A stretch of 64,000 nt of DNA, taken from the NCBI GenBank assembly GCA_035502775.1, contig DATJUB010000063.1:14454-78453 (forward strand). The letters run 5' to 3'. Below the pieces are notes generated by a model, which was not told where the DNA came from, did no database searches, and saw nothing but the letters and a program-made list of their open reading frames with translations. The position numbers and the translations under genes were made by a program. Below, piece by piece: positions 25,389 to 34,076 of this stretch. This stretch comes from 67-14 sp035502775 (GTDB lineage Bacteria; Actinomycetota; Thermoleophilia; Solirubrobacterales; 70-9). Position 1 is the first letter of the stretch; each line of letters starts with the position of its first letter.

Positions 25389-26378
25389 TTACAGCGCTGT
25401 GTCGGTGTTCGTGTTGACGATCGTCATCGGGGCGTTCGTCCCGTTGTAGAGCGCCTTGAACTCAGCATCGACGGTGAGGAGGTCAGCGCCACCGACCACC
25501 GGGCCGGAGCTGATCTGCTTCGCGGAGGGGATGGTGATTTCGGACCCGTAGCTGAACGCCCCTTCAATCAGATCGTTCGTGGCCTTGGCAACGAGCGACA
25601 CGATCGTCTCGTTGAGGTATCGCTGATGGTCGGCCAGGGACGCGAACTCGAACGTTGCGGCCATGGTGATGTCGGACTGAGCGTTCACGAGCGGCTCGTC
25701 CTTCACCCCAGAGTTCCCGAGGTTGTGGCGGTCCGTCGCCATGTTCACCGGAACCGTGATCGTCAGCGTCTTGCACTTCATGTGCGGGGCACCGGCAATC
25801 GAGATCTCCCACCGGCGGAAGCCGAACGGACGGGCCGCAGCAGAGTAGGTCGCGGTGCCGAGCGTCTGATCGGTCTTCTCATCACGGCCGTCGATGTTCA
25901 GCGACAAGGTCGCTGCTTCGCCGGACTCGATCGAGATCACCGCCTCGGTGACCTTGCAGCCCAAGTAGTCGAAGGGACGAACCACACCGTCCGTGTCGGG
26001 CCTGCCAACCTGGAGCGAAAGTGACTTGCCGACCGGCGATGTGAGACCGATCGGGAAGGTCTGCGTCCTGGCCGCGACCGCACCACCCGGCGTGACGATC
26101 GGGATCACCCCGCCGGTGAGCATGGTCAGGAACTTCCCCATGCCGCGGTCGAAGTACTGCAGCTCGATCGAACCCTCGACCGAGCGGGTGGACGACACGT
26201 GGTAGCCCTCGGGCTGGACCATGACGCCCGCCATCAGCGGCTGAGTCTCGATGTACGTCTTGTTGAGAGTCAGAGATTCCGACTCGAAGGGCAGGAAAGT
26301 GACGGGGGCTACGCGAGTGCCATACGTGGCCTCGAGTGCTACACCCAACTGGGCATCAAGCCCTGAACCGTGCGGCAT
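25389..26378 (-). CDS. Major tail tube protein
   Basis: The 329-residue protein begins GSGLDAQLGVALEATYGTRV and continues with FLPFESESLTLNKTYIETQP, the pattern of siphophage tail tube proteins. It is beta-rich with a segment on tail-tube packing (SVEGSIELQYFDRGMGKFL). It forms stacked hexameric rings around the tape measure. Its ATG overlaps the upstream stop as TAATG. Confidence 0.85.
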   Translation of the reverse strand: MPHGSGLDAQLGVALEATYGTRVAPVTFLPFESESLTLNKTYIETQPLMAGVMVQPEGYHVSSTRSVEGSIELQYFDRGMGKFLTMLTGGVIPIVTPGGAVAARTQTFPIGLTSPVGKSLSLQVGRPDTDGVVRPFDYLGCKVTEAVISIESGEAATLSLNIDGRDEKTDQTLGTATYSAAARPFGFRRWEISIAGAPHMKCKTLTITVPVNMATDRHNLGNSGVKDEPLVNAQSDITMAATFEFASLADHQRYLNETIVSLVAKATNDLIEGAFSYGSEITIPSAKQISSGPVVGGADLLTVDAEFKALYNGTNAPMTIVNTNTDTAL

Positions 26379-26782
26379 TAGTTCGTCTCCTCGTTGGCGG
26401 TCTCATCGACCTGGTTGTCAGCGCCGGCGGCGTCGGCCTCCGGGTCGGTGGGGTCCTCGCCGTCGTCGGCATTGGACGCCTCCGGCTTCTCGCCGTCGTC
26501 GGCTTCCGCGACGTTGGCAGCGGCCTTGACGTCCTTGACGGTGACGTTGCCGTTGGCACCGGTGCCCTCGACCGAAGCGATCGGAATACCGAGTTCCTCG
26601 GCCTTCTTGATCGCAGCCGGGGATGGCTCGGGCGACGGTGTGCCGCCGGCCTTGACCCAGCCCTGATCGAGCAGGTTGGTGCCGACAGAGTCCGGCACGT
26701 TGATCGGTTCACCCCGCTTGGCGATGACACCGAGCAGGGGAATAGAAAGGGACTCAGGCCCCTCGTTGAACTGGACCTCCAT
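26378..26782 (-). CDS. Phage structural-region protein with peripheral-subunit-binding-like domain
   Basis: The 134-residue protein has three parts. Residues 10-48 (LSIPLLGVIAKRGEPINVPD, LLDQGWVKA) form a small beta domain also present in the 27758-28039 product. Residues 52-87 (PSPAAIKKAEELGIPIASVE, GTGANGNVTVKDVKAA) match the E3-binding/peripheral subunit-binding domain of 2-oxo-acid dehydrogenases. The rest is an acidic Asp/Glu/Ala tail, probably disordered. It lies between head-tail connector and tail tube genes; it may decorate or bridge virion parts, a role that is inferred. Confidence 0.65.
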   Translation of the reverse strand: MEVQFNEGPESLSIPLLGVIAKRGEPINVPDSVGTNLLDQGWVKAGGTPSPEPSPAAIKKAEELGIPIASVEGTGANGNVTVKDVKAAANVAEADDGEKPEASNADDGEDPTDPEADAAGADNQVDETANEETN

Positions 26783-26801
26783 GAGAGGGGCCCTCCTTTG
26801 T

Positions 26802-27227
26802 CTATATGCGAGCGGTGCCCGCGAGGGTGGATCGGATTCGACAGATCTGGGCCTTGTCGACCGTGAAGAACTCTTGGTCGCCCTTGCTCAGAAGGGCGTC
26901 AAACGACATGTCGTCAAGTTCGTGGTCGCCCCGGGCCGCGTCCTCGATTAGGTCGAAGATGTCCCAGCAGCGGACATAGGCGGGTTTCAAGTCTTTGCCT
27001 GAGGCCTTCCAAACCTCGACCGAGATCTCGATGTTGAACTTCTCTTCGAGTGGAACGGGGCTCGGACCGAGCAGCTTGAACTCCCGGCTGAAGTCTGAGC
27101 CCATCGAGATCGTCACCATCTCACTGGCCTCGCCGTATCCGAAAAACACCTTCACGTCCTCGCCGGTGAGAGCGTCGATGAAGAGCTGCTCCACGTGAAG
27201 GGCGACCTTCGGGACCGAGCTGCTCAT
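26802..27227 (-). CDS. Probable tail terminator / head-tail joining protein
   Basis: The 141-residue protein is beta-strand-rich (KVALHVEQLFIDALTGEDVK, MVTISMGSDFSREFKLLG, NIEISVEVWKASG). It lies between the head-tail connector and tail tube genes, where siphophages encode tail-terminator or neck proteins of similar size. No direct family signature is recognised, so the call rests on position and fold type. Start ATG 27227 overlaps the preceding stop. Confidence 0.55.
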   Translation of the reverse strand: MSSSVPKVALHVEQLFIDALTGEDVKVFFGYGEASEMVTISMGSDFSREFKLLGPSPVPLEEKFNIEISVEVWKASGKDLKPAYVRCWDIFDLIEDAARGDHELDDMSFDALLSKGDQEFFTVDKAQICRIRSTLAGTARI

Positions 27228-27757
27228 ACGACGTCACCCACATAGGCGTAGTTTCGGACGATCTGATTGACCTCCGGGATCGGGAAGATCGCGCCGCGCA
27301 CACCGGGGGTGACGAGCGCGAAGGAGCCTTCCTCGTTGCTGACAGATGTGGCCCGGCTATTGAAGTCACTCGGGTCCGGTGTCAACTGATCACGGATCAG
27401 CAGCAGGGCCGCTCGCTTGATCGGCCGCGGGGTCTCTTCCCACCCGTGCCGGTACTTCACGACGCGGTCACCGTTGTGTAGTGGGATGCGGCCGGTCGGG
27501 AAAGGACCGGCGATCGAGGACTCTTCGCCGTCGACCTCCAATACTTCGATCACGAGTGGGCGGCTGAGCAGTGCCTTCCCGTCGTGTGCCTCAACCTGCT
27601 CGGTGCGGGTCTGTGGAATGAACGCGCACCGGCAGGCGTCTTCGAGACGGTCCTGGACCAGCTCGATTGCTTCGAGAATCTTGGGATCCTCGGGAACATC
27701 ATCGACAACACCGACGACAAAGTCCTTGACTTCCTGGACTGTGACGACGGTAGCCAT
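27224..27757 (-). CDS. Head-tail connector (adaptor) protein
   Basis: The 177-residue protein has a helical N-terminus (VQEVKDFVVGVVDDVPEDPK, ILEAIELVQDRLEDAC) and a beta-rich middle (HNGDRVVKYRHGWEETPRPI), then helix KRAALLLIRDQLTPDPSDFN. This matches the HK97 gp6/connector type found after the capsid gene. It would bind the portal ring and seal the filled head. Confidence 0.75.
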   Translation of the reverse strand: MATVVTVQEVKDFVVGVVDDVPEDPKILEAIELVQDRLEDACRCAFIPQTRTEQVEAHDGKALLSRPLVIEVLEVDGEESSIAGPFPTGRIPLHNGDRVVKYRHGWEETPRPIKRAALLLIRDQLTPDPSDFNSRATSVSNEEGSFALVTPGVRGAIFPIPEVNQIVRNYAYVGDVV

Positions 27758-28039
27758 CTACTTCGTGGCTTCGGCGGCCATCCGTGCCTGGCCATCGCCG
27801 GTAGCCTTCTCAGCTTTCTCCGCCGGCTTCTTGGCCGCCGGCTTCTTGGCACTTCCGTCACGCTGCTCGGCCCGTTTCGCGGGAACCTTGCCACCGATGG
27901 CCTCGGCTCGACCCTCGTTGAGCAAGCGCAGGGCGAGATCGTTGTCGACCTCTTCCTCATCTCCCGCATTGATGACGGTTCCACCGGGACCGGCCGCACC
28001 GATTAGGTGCCTGATCTTGATCTTCTGCTGCTTCGCCAT
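27758..28039 (-). CDS. Small phage protein with Lys/Ala-rich tail
   Basis: ATG 28039 follows AAAGGAGAACCTCGCC; a longer frame upstream is rejected. The 93-residue product has a 45-residue beta domain (RHLIGAAGPGGTVINAGDEE, ALRLLNEGRAEAIGG) and a low-complexity KKPAAKKPAEKAEK tail. Such proteins commonly lie between capsid and connector genes in actinophages. The domain is shared with the 26378-26782 product. Its role is unknown. Confidence 0.7.
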   Translation of the reverse strand: MAKQQKIKIRHLIGAAGPGGTVINAGDEEEVDNDLALRLLNEGRAEAIGGKVPAKRAEQRDGSAKKPAAKKPAEKAEKATGDGQARMAAEATK

Positions 28040-28080
28040 GGCGAGGTTCTCCTTTGACGGCGAGGGATTGACAGGGGAAG

Positions 28081-28110
28081 ACCCTCGGCCGGTTTGACCC
28101 GGCCGAGGGT
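28081..28110 (-). terminator. Hairpin after the capsid gene
   Basis: A perfect 12-bp stem (28081-28092 with 28099-28110) closes the loop TTTGAC. It lies 17 bases after the capsid stop on the coding strand. Terminators directly after capsid genes are common in phages and help keep capsid mRNA abundant. Confidence 0.75.
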
Positions 28111-28127
28111 GGGGAACTGCGGGCCTC

Positions 28128-29330
28128 CTACGAGGCCGGAGTGGCGAGCACCTTGAAGGCGTTCGGATCGGTGATGTCACCGTCCGAGCGGAGCTTCACC
28201 TTCCAGGCGACCTGATCGTTCTCGGCGTAGGTCTGATCGAGGAACTTGATCGAGACCCCACCGGCGTCACGGATCGTGTACGCCTGCTTCACGTCACCGA
28301 ATCCGAGAGGACGCTTGGATGCAGCGATCGCGTGGACGGACGGATCGGCGTAGATCGGCTTGCCGATGAAACGATCCGGCTGGCCTTCCTGGACGCTCGG
28401 CTGCCAGAGGTACTGACCATCCGAGTCCTTCAACTTCCGGAAGGAAGCATGCGAGGCGTCGGCGGCGATGTAGACGCCATTTGCCCGGTACGGACCGATG
28501 ACCGAGTACTGCAGGTCGATCGCCTCGTCCATGGTGATCGTGGTCGGCGACGCGACGGTCTTAGCGACCACGGCACCGGCGAACAGGCCCATCGGCTTGC
28601 CCGTACCGTTGCCGTTGACGAAATCGGCGTTCTGTGACAGCCCGAGCTTGAAGCCCGCCCGGTCCTGCACGTATGCCTCGACATCGAAGATGGCGTCCTG
28701 GACCATCTCCTCCGAAGCCTTGATGATCTTCGCGTACTTGTACGCGTCGAACACGACCTCATCGAACTCGGAACCGTCGTTCGGGATCGGCTGCTCCTCC
28801 CCGACGATCGCGAAGTCGCTCATCAGATCCTTCTCCCGCGGGTAGTGGATCTTCCCGCCGTCCTCAGTCTGGATGACGTTCGCGAGCGTCCGGATGATTC
28901 CGTAGTCGCGCAGCGGCTGGATCAGCCCACCCCACGTCTCCGGCACGGCGAAGCCACCGTCGGCGTCGGTCGCGGTGTTGAGCGTGGTCCGCTCCTCATC
29001 GGTCAGTTCGCCCAAGCCGCTCCGCAGGAACGACTCGAATGCCGAGCGATACTCCTCGGTACCGGTGCCGGAGCGGACTTCGTCCGGGTCGACATCGTCG
29101 TTGCCGGTGGCAGCAGCGGGAGTCATCCTCGGCTCCATGCCGTCGAGCGTCTCGGCGCGCTGGATGCGTTCGGTCAGGTCCTGGAAGTCCGCTTCGCGAC
29201 GCTCGAACTCCTGCGTCTCCTCGGCGGTCAGGTTGCGGTTCTCGGTCTCAGCGGTATCGCTGATTCCGCGCATGTCGGTTACGAGAGCAGCGCGGCGGTG
29301 CCGCAGCTCCTCGAGCTGTGCGGGGGTCAT
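28128..29330 (-). CDS. HK97-fold major capsid protein
   Basis: The 400-residue protein has an N-terminal coiled-coil delta domain (about 1-75, PAQLEELRHRRAALVTDM) that the prohead protease would remove. The mature part opens near TATDADGGFAVPETWGGLIQ and contains GLSQNADFVNGNGTGKPMGL, a hallmark of HK97-family capsids, then the P-domain and A-domain regions. It builds the icosahedral head. Protease and portal genes lie directly upstream in the classic order. Confidence 0.95.
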   Translation of the reverse strand: MTPAQLEELRHRRAALVTDMRGISDTAETENRNLTAEETQEFERREADFQDLTERIQRAETLDGMEPRMTPAAATGNDDVDPDEVRSGTGTEEYRSAFESFLRSGLGELTDEERTTLNTATDADGGFAVPETWGGLIQPLRDYGIIRTLANVIQTEDGGKIHYPREKDLMSDFAIVGEEQPIPNDGSEFDEVVFDAYKYAKIIKASEEMVQDAIFDVEAYVQDRAGFKLGLSQNADFVNGNGTGKPMGLFAGAVVAKTVASPTTITMDEAIDLQYSVIGPYRANGVYIAADASHASFRKLKDSDGQYLWQPSVQEGQPDRFIGKPIYADPSVHAIAASKRPLGFGDVKQAYTIRDAGGVSIKFLDQTYAENDQVAWKVKLRSDGDITDPNAFKVLATPAS

Positions 29331-29360
29331 GTGGATAGCCCTCCTTCGGGCGGTCTGTTT

Positions 29361-30197
29361 TCAGATTTGGGCGGTGAGCCCGTGAATCCGAGAACGCGCC
29401 GCTACGGGAGAGATCCCGTCCTGCGTTTCGGTTGCCTCAGCTTCTGAATGGCCTTCGGGTTCCCCGGCCTCGCCGCCCCGCTCCTGGCCATCGGCCGGGG
29501 GGTCTTGCTCCGTGGGAACCTCTTCGTCTGAGGTACTGCTGTTGTCGAGCAGAGACTGAATCTCCGCCCTTTCTTCGGCCGTGACTTCCTCGCCACGAAC
29601 AAACTTGTCGAGAGACCTGAGCCCGGCATCGGTCGTTGGGTATGCCGGATAGACGCAGGGGCTCACGTCGTAAAGCTCCGAGAACTCATGGATCGTCCGG
29701 ATCAGAACACCGGTCTCGGGATCCTCTTCCCAAGAGTCGTCAGCGACTCGGAAGCCAAACGAGGACTGGTTGATCTCGCCGCGGTCGATCCATTCCCGCG
29801 CATCCCTGGCAACGCTCGTGTCGCCGGGTGTGGTCTCATAGGCGAGACCCTTCCCGTCCTCTCTCAGGGAGAGGCTGCCGGCATGGGTCCGGCCAAGGAT
29901 CAGGTTCCCGTCATGGTTCAGTAGGCAGTAGCAGTCGGGATCCTTTCGGAGGACCTTTCGGAATGCCCCGCGGTCGATCTTCTCGCGGAAGCCGCCGAGA
30001 TTGACCGACAGGTCATTGAAGACCGCAGCCATGCCGACGATCGTGAAACTGTCGCCGTCATCGCTGGCGCGGGCCTCGACTTGTGTGGAAGCCATGCGCC
30101 GCTCGGGATGTGCGCCCGGCTGGCTTCGCAGTTCCTGGAGCAGCTCGGGACGGGACCGAATATCGACAGTCGTGATGCATGAGGGAATGCGCGGCAT
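29361..30197 (-). CDS. HK97-type prohead protease
   Basis: The 278-residue protein contains TIVGMAAVFNDLSVNLGGFR, LLNHDGNLILGRTHAGSLSL and NQSSFGFRVADD, the conserved blocks of peptidase family S78. The catalytic His is in LLNHD and the Ser in NQSSFGF. It cleaves scaffolding segments from the capsid protein during head maturation. The C-terminal ~75 residues are acidic and disordered, probably for self-packaging inside the prohead. Confidence 0.92.
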   Translation of the reverse strand: MPRIPSCITTVDIRSRPELLQELRSQPGAHPERRMASTQVEARASDDGDSFTIVGMAAVFNDLSVNLGGFREKIDRGAFRKVLRKDPDCYCLLNHDGNLILGRTHAGSLSLREDGKGLAYETTPGDTSVARDAREWIDRGEINQSSFGFRVADDSWEEDPETGVLIRTIHEFSELYDVSPCVYPAYPTTDAGLRSLDKFVRGEEVTAEERAEIQSLLDNSSTSDEEVPTEQDPPADGQERGGEAGEPEGHSEAEATETQDGISPVAARSRIHGLTAQI

Positions 30198-30198
30198 G

Positions 30199-31419
30199 TC
30201 AGCTCTCCTTTGAGGGCGCGTCAGAAGGGTTCTCTTCGGTGGGCTCGACAGGTCCGGCGAAGGCGGCGATCTGTTCAGCAGTCAGGGCCGGTCGGTTCTC
30301 CATCTGGCGGACTTCATCCACCGTCAGGAACTTGGCCTTGATGCCGAGCATGTAGGCGGAGTACCGGGTCCTGACGTCGGTCCTGAGTAGACCGTCAGCC
30401 AAGAACTCGGGGAAGTGAGAAGACGCCTGACCGACCGAGCGCGGGTAGAGCGCCGGGTCGATCTTCAGGCCTCCCTCGATCCGCTTCATCCAGCGGCCAA
30501 GGGTGTACGTGACCAGATCAATCCCGTTCTGCTCGTTGGTCGAGTAGGTCAGGGAATCGCCCGACTTCGCTCCGATCTTGCCCGCCGGCACCTGGAACAT
30601 CTGCGCCACACGGAGGTCGGAGAACTGATGCTGCTCCAAGAACTGCGCATCGTCGAGCGGCATCGTCCACTTGTCGACCTCGATCCCCTCTTCGAGGATC
30701 GCTGCTCCGCCAGCTTTGACGCTGTCCCAAGACACTTTGAGGCGCTTGGCCGCAGGCTCCGAAAGCTCTTTCGGGTGGCGAAGGATGACGTTCGGCTTGC
30801 CATCACTCCGGAGGAACTCGCCCTGGAACTTTTCCTGAGCGGCCATGATTCCCATGGTCTGCCGGCAGAGCTGTATCGGAGAAAGCCCGACCAAGCCACC
30901 TGAGGAAAGGCCGCGGAAGTGAAGGATGTCCTGCGAGTAGAACGGTGCGCCGTCTACATGGAAGACCTTGCGCTTCTGTGCGTCACGGTTGACGCTGACT
31001 CGGTGCGGTGAGATCGGCCACAGTTCCCGAACGATGCCGAGGCTGTCCCGGACCTTCGCCATATAGGCGTTGCCCCACAGCAGGAGATGGCAGACCACGA
31101 TCTCCCAGACCTCGTCCGCCGACATCTCCGGGTTCGGGTTGTCGTGAAGCATCGGCCAGGTCGGGTGATTTCGATCCCGGATCTTCCCGCCGTCACTGTC
31201 CGATCGGTACACGATCAGGGGCATCCCGCCAACCGAACTGGAGACCAGCACGACGCAGTCCAGGACCGCAGGGAAGCGAAGGGCACCCTGAATGCTGACC
31301 GGGCGGCCGGTATAGGTACGGCCACCGGTGAGGGTCTCCAGCATCTCTCCGGGTTCCTCCAGCGTCCATGTGCCGGACCTGCCCTCGGCACCGACAATCA
31401 CACCACCGAGGAAACTCAC
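30199..31419 (-). CDS. HK97-type portal protein
   Basis: The 406-residue protein shows FPAVLDCVVLVSSSVGGMPL, WEIVVCHLLLWGNAYMAK and DILHFRGLSSGGLVGLSPIQ, all typical of the HK97 portal family. It forms the dodecameric ring for DNA entry and tail attachment. GTG 31419 overlaps the stop of a 55-residue membrane protein gene (GTGA), so the two are coupled. Confidence 0.93.
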   Translation of the reverse strand: MSFLGGVIVGAEGRSGTWTLEEPGEMLETLTGGRTYTGRPVSIQGALRFPAVLDCVVLVSSSVGGMPLIVYRSDSDGGKIRDRNHPTWPMLHDNPNPEMSADEVWEIVVCHLLLWGNAYMAKVRDSLGIVRELWPISPHRVSVNRDAQKRKVFHVDGAPFYSQDILHFRGLSSGGLVGLSPIQLCRQTMGIMAAQEKFQGEFLRSDGKPNVILRHPKELSEPAAKRLKVSWDSVKAGGAAILEEGIEVDKWTMPLDDAQFLEQHQFSDLRVAQMFQVPAGKIGAKSGDSLTYSTNEQNGIDLVTYTLGRWMKRIEGGLKIDPALYPRSVGQASSHFPEFLADGLLRTDVRTRYSAYMLGIKAKFLTVDEVRQMENRPALTAEQIAAFAGPVEPTEENPSDAPSKES

Positions 31420-31583
31420 TGAGTGCCGTCCATCGCGGCGGACCTCTTCATAAGCTTCTCGCGCTCGCTGAGATACGCGACGGCCGCAGCCATTGCTCCG
31501 CCGATGATGAGCGCACCGGGGATGGTGATCATGGCGATGCCGGCGACGATCGCGGCGAGCCCGCCGAGGAAGATGTACGTCAT
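31416..31583 (-). CDS. 55-residue membrane miniprotein between terminase and portal
   Basis: ATG 31583 opens a 55-codon frame: a long hydrophobic stretch (YIFLGGLAAIVAGIAMITIP, then GALIIGGAMAAAVAYL) that could cross the membrane once or twice, followed by a charged end (SEREKLMKRSAAMDGTQ). The stop overlaps the portal GTG. GGTGG lies shortly upstream. A role in the virion or host membrane is unknown. Confidence 0.65.
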   Translation of the reverse strand: MTYIFLGGLAAIVAGIAMITIPGALIIGGAMAAAVAYLSEREKLMKRSAAMDGTQ

Positions 31584-31606
31584 AGGTGGTGCTCCGATCT
31601 GTGAAA

Positions 31607-33076
31607 TCAGTCGAGGACGATCACGCCGCGGTCTTCGTAGACGGACGCTCCTTCGGCATTTCGGGCTCCCCAGAGAGCGAGACTGGCGGCGACAAGAGGG
31701 GAGATATCGCCGGACTGCCTGGCCCAGGCCCAGGCTTCTCCGAGCGATCGCTTCGTAGCAACGGAGACCGCGTCGTCAAGTTCGGGGGAGCCGGGGTGGC
31801 GAAGGGTTCGGTCCGCGACAGCGTCGAAGAACATGCCGCAGGCGTTCGCGTAGTCGCGACCGTTGAACTCTTCGACCTCGATCGACAGCATGTCGTTCAC
31901 ATCGGAGATCAGCACACCGGCAGGCGAGCCCTTGTCGGCCCCGACACCGGACGGCTTGTGGGCCTTGACGAGTTCGGCCAGGTCAGCGGCGAGCCATCCG
32001 GAACCGCGTTTGTGTCGGATGACCTCGACGTGCCATAGGTCGTCCTCGCGCTTCCCGGCCGCAGCAATCGCGGTCATGTACCGGTCGGGGGTGGTGTCCC
32101 AGGCGAGATAGACCGGATCGAGCATCTGAGAATCGACATCGAGAAGTTCAGCCCAGGCACCGGTGTCGAGGACCGTTTCGGCCAGACCATCGGTGCGCGG
32201 CCAGTCGCCCACGCCAAGCCGTTCGACCGCGAACTCGCGGTTTCCCATCGCTCGCTGCTCGCGAGCAACGTGTTCCGTAGAGATCCGGATGCCGAGCGCG
32301 GGGTTCGCTTCGGCCCAGTTCAGCGGGTCGGTGGCGATCGTCGCCGTGACTTCCTCGGGATTCTCGGCGTCGATCGACCACTCGAAGTAGGCCAGTGCGT
32401 CGTCGTCGCCCTCGATGGCTCGATCGCGAATGCGGGTGAGGACGATCCCGTTCTCATGCTGCCACTGATCGACGGCCGAGGCTGCGTACCAAACCTGCGG
32501 GTTCGGTCGGGCGGAAAGGGTCGGGAGGGTCGAGCCGTGGGCGTTATCGGGAAGGTCCATCGCCTCGTCGTAGATCAGGCAATCGGCCGTGAACCCGCGG
32601 CCGCCCTTCTTCGTGCGGGCCTTGAACTTCACCTTCTGGCCGGACTTCAGGGTGATGCCCTCTTTACCGTTCGCGATGGTGATCTTCGCGACCCGGGCCG
32701 AGAACTCCGGGACCGCCTCGATCACGTCCTGGAGTCGTTGGAACGCTTCGAGCGCGGTGTCGAACTGATGGGCGGAGAAGATGATGAGCCGCTCTTCGAG
32801 CAGGAAGAGGCCGGCGAGCATCCGGGCGATCAGGATCTCGGTCTTCCCGTTCTGGCGCGCACAGACGATTCCGACTTCGAAGGCCGCCCACTTCCGCTCC
32901 GGGGTCTCCCCGAGCGATTCCCGGAGAACATCCTGCTCCCAGGGATCGAGGTTTAGGCCGGCGATCTCCGCAAGTTCGACCGCCGCATCTCCGGTGGACA
33001 TGCTGACGGCGCGTTCGGGGATCTGGCGAATCCGGGGCTTACGTGCGCCGATCAGCGTGTCGAGCCGCGAGAGCAT
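31607..33076 (-). CDS. terL: Terminase large subunit
   Basis: The 489-residue protein carries the packaging ATPase motifs: Walker A-type CARQNGKTE, a Walker B LIYDEAMDL, and the C-terminal nuclease acidic positions (LAWDTTPDRYMTA, GVGADKG, later DDAVSVA). It translocates phage DNA into the prohead and cuts concatemers. ATG 33076 is preferred because GGAAGG lies upstream, although this overlaps the preceding gene by 38 bases; ATG 33001 is the alternative. Confidence 0.93.
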   Translation of the reverse strand: MLSRLDTLIGARKPRIRQIPERAVSMSTGDAAVELAEIAGLNLDPWEQDVLRESLGETPERKWAAFEVGIVCARQNGKTEILIARMLAGLFLLEERLIIFSAHQFDTALEAFQRLQDVIEAVPEFSARVAKITIANGKEGITLKSGQKVKFKARTKKGGRGFTADCLIYDEAMDLPDNAHGSTLPTLSARPNPQVWYAASAVDQWQHENGIVLTRIRDRAIEGDDDALAYFEWSIDAENPEEVTATIATDPLNWAEANPALGIRISTEHVAREQRAMGNREFAVERLGVGDWPRTDGLAETVLDTGAWAELLDVDSQMLDPVYLAWDTTPDRYMTAIAAAGKREDDLWHVEVIRHKRGSGWLAADLAELVKAHKPSGVGADKGSPAGVLISDVNDMLSIEVEEFNGRDYANACGMFFDAVADRTLRHPGSPELDDAVSVATKRSLGEAWAWARQSGDISPLVAASLALWGARNAEGASVYEDRGVIVLD

Positions 33077-33404
33077 CAAGTCGGTCGCCTTCCTTCTTCG
33101 GCGGAGCCAGTTCGTCGAGCCGGTCCATGGTCTCGGTGAGCGACTTCGCACACATCGACTTCGACGTGGCCGAGTTCGTTTTGCTGTCCAGCTGCTTGGC
33201 CAACTCGAGTGCAGTTGCGGCGAGCGCGGTATTCAGCAGAGCCGGGGCGCGCTTGGCGAGTTCCGCCAGGTCGCGCTCGACACCGGCGACGACCGTGCGC
33301 TCGACGCCGATGCCGAGCAGCTCTTCGATCTCGGCCTTCTTGGCTCGCGACGGAAGGGTGATCCCTCGCCGCTTCGCCTCAGCTTTCAGTTCTTTGACGG
33401 TCAT
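33039..33404 (-). CDS. Probable terminase small subunit or packaging accessory with SAP/HeH-like motif
   Basis: The 121-residue protein starts TVKELKAEAKRRGITLPSRA and KKAEIEELL, a SAP/HeH-type helix-extended-loop-helix DNA-binding motif. The rest is helical (LAELAKRAPALLNTALAATA). It lies directly before the large terminase gene, the place of the small subunit, and overlaps it. DNA binding and packaging initiation are plausible but inferred. Confidence 0.6.
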   Translation of the reverse strand: MTVKELKAEAKRRGITLPSRAKKAEIEELLGIGVERTVVAGVERDLAELAKRAPALLNTALAATALELAKQLDSKTNSATSKSMCAKSLTETMDRLDELAPPKKEGDRLDALAARHADRRT

Positions 33405-34076
33405 TCACCACTCCCGCGATCGGCCCGGTTTCTTCTCCTTGCGCCTGCCCGCGGTCGCCCGGTTACAGCGACGATGCTCCGGTCCCTGGTATCGGGTGCG
33501 GTCACCGTCGACGTGGCCCAGGTCCCACTTGGCGTCGGGCGGAATCGGCTCGCCGCACCGGGCACAGTTCACGACGCCAGCGGCAACCTTCGGAGCCCAC
33601 TGGTCGCGGAGCTTCTGATGCCGGCTGCCGTACCCTCGCGCCGCGGTGCCGGCGGTCTTCATCTTCGGTGGCGGTGCGATCGGCTCGCCGGGCTCAAAGG
33701 TTCGCCACCATTTCTCGGCGGCGGCCATCTCCCGACGCATGTTCCCCGGCCGTGCCCGTTGGCGGATTCGATCGACGCACACGGTCAAGGGTGTGTCCAC
33801 AATGCGGACCAGGTCCGGCCGGATCATCTTCACTGCCCGGCCGCGGGCGGACCGCGTTGCGCCGGACCGGATAACGACAGCCCTTGCCGATCGGCTCTGA
33901 CCAACCTCGCGAAGAGCCGTGGTGAACTGCTTCTCAGACACCCACTCGGGGTCGTCACGATCGAAGAGTCGAAGCCCTTCCATCTCGGCGATCTCTCGGG
34001 CGATCGTTGTCTTGCCGGCACCCGGCGGACCACAGATCAGGACGACCCGCCGCCGATTATTTTTCGAGCGAGCCAA
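33405..34076 (-). CDS. Fusion of P-loop NTPase/kinase and HNH endonuclease
   Basis: The 223-residue protein has two domains. Residues 10-130 are a small P-loop kinase-like NTPase: Walker A GPPGAGKT (16-23), then LRLFDRDDPEW and an ARAVVIRSG strand. Residues 148-212 are an HNH nuclease: GYGSRHQKLRDQW, zinc pairs C171/C174 and H201/C204, and the core DLGHVDGD (185-192). Many siphophages encode an HNH protein next to terminase that is needed for DNA cutting in packaging. The N-terminal NTPase is an unusual addition. It is the first gene of the packaging/structural unit. Confidence 0.8.
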   Translation of the reverse strand: MARSKNNRRRVVLICGPPGAGKTTIAREIAEMEGLRLFDRDDPEWVSEKQFTTALREVGQSRSARAVVIRSGATRSARGRAVKMIRPDLVRIVDTPLTVCVDRIRQRARPGNMRREMAAAEKWWRTFEPGEPIAPPPKMKTAGTAARGYGSRHQKLRDQWAPKVAAGVVNCARCGEPIPPDAKWDLGHVDGDRTRYQGPEHRRCNRATAGRRKEKKPGRSREW

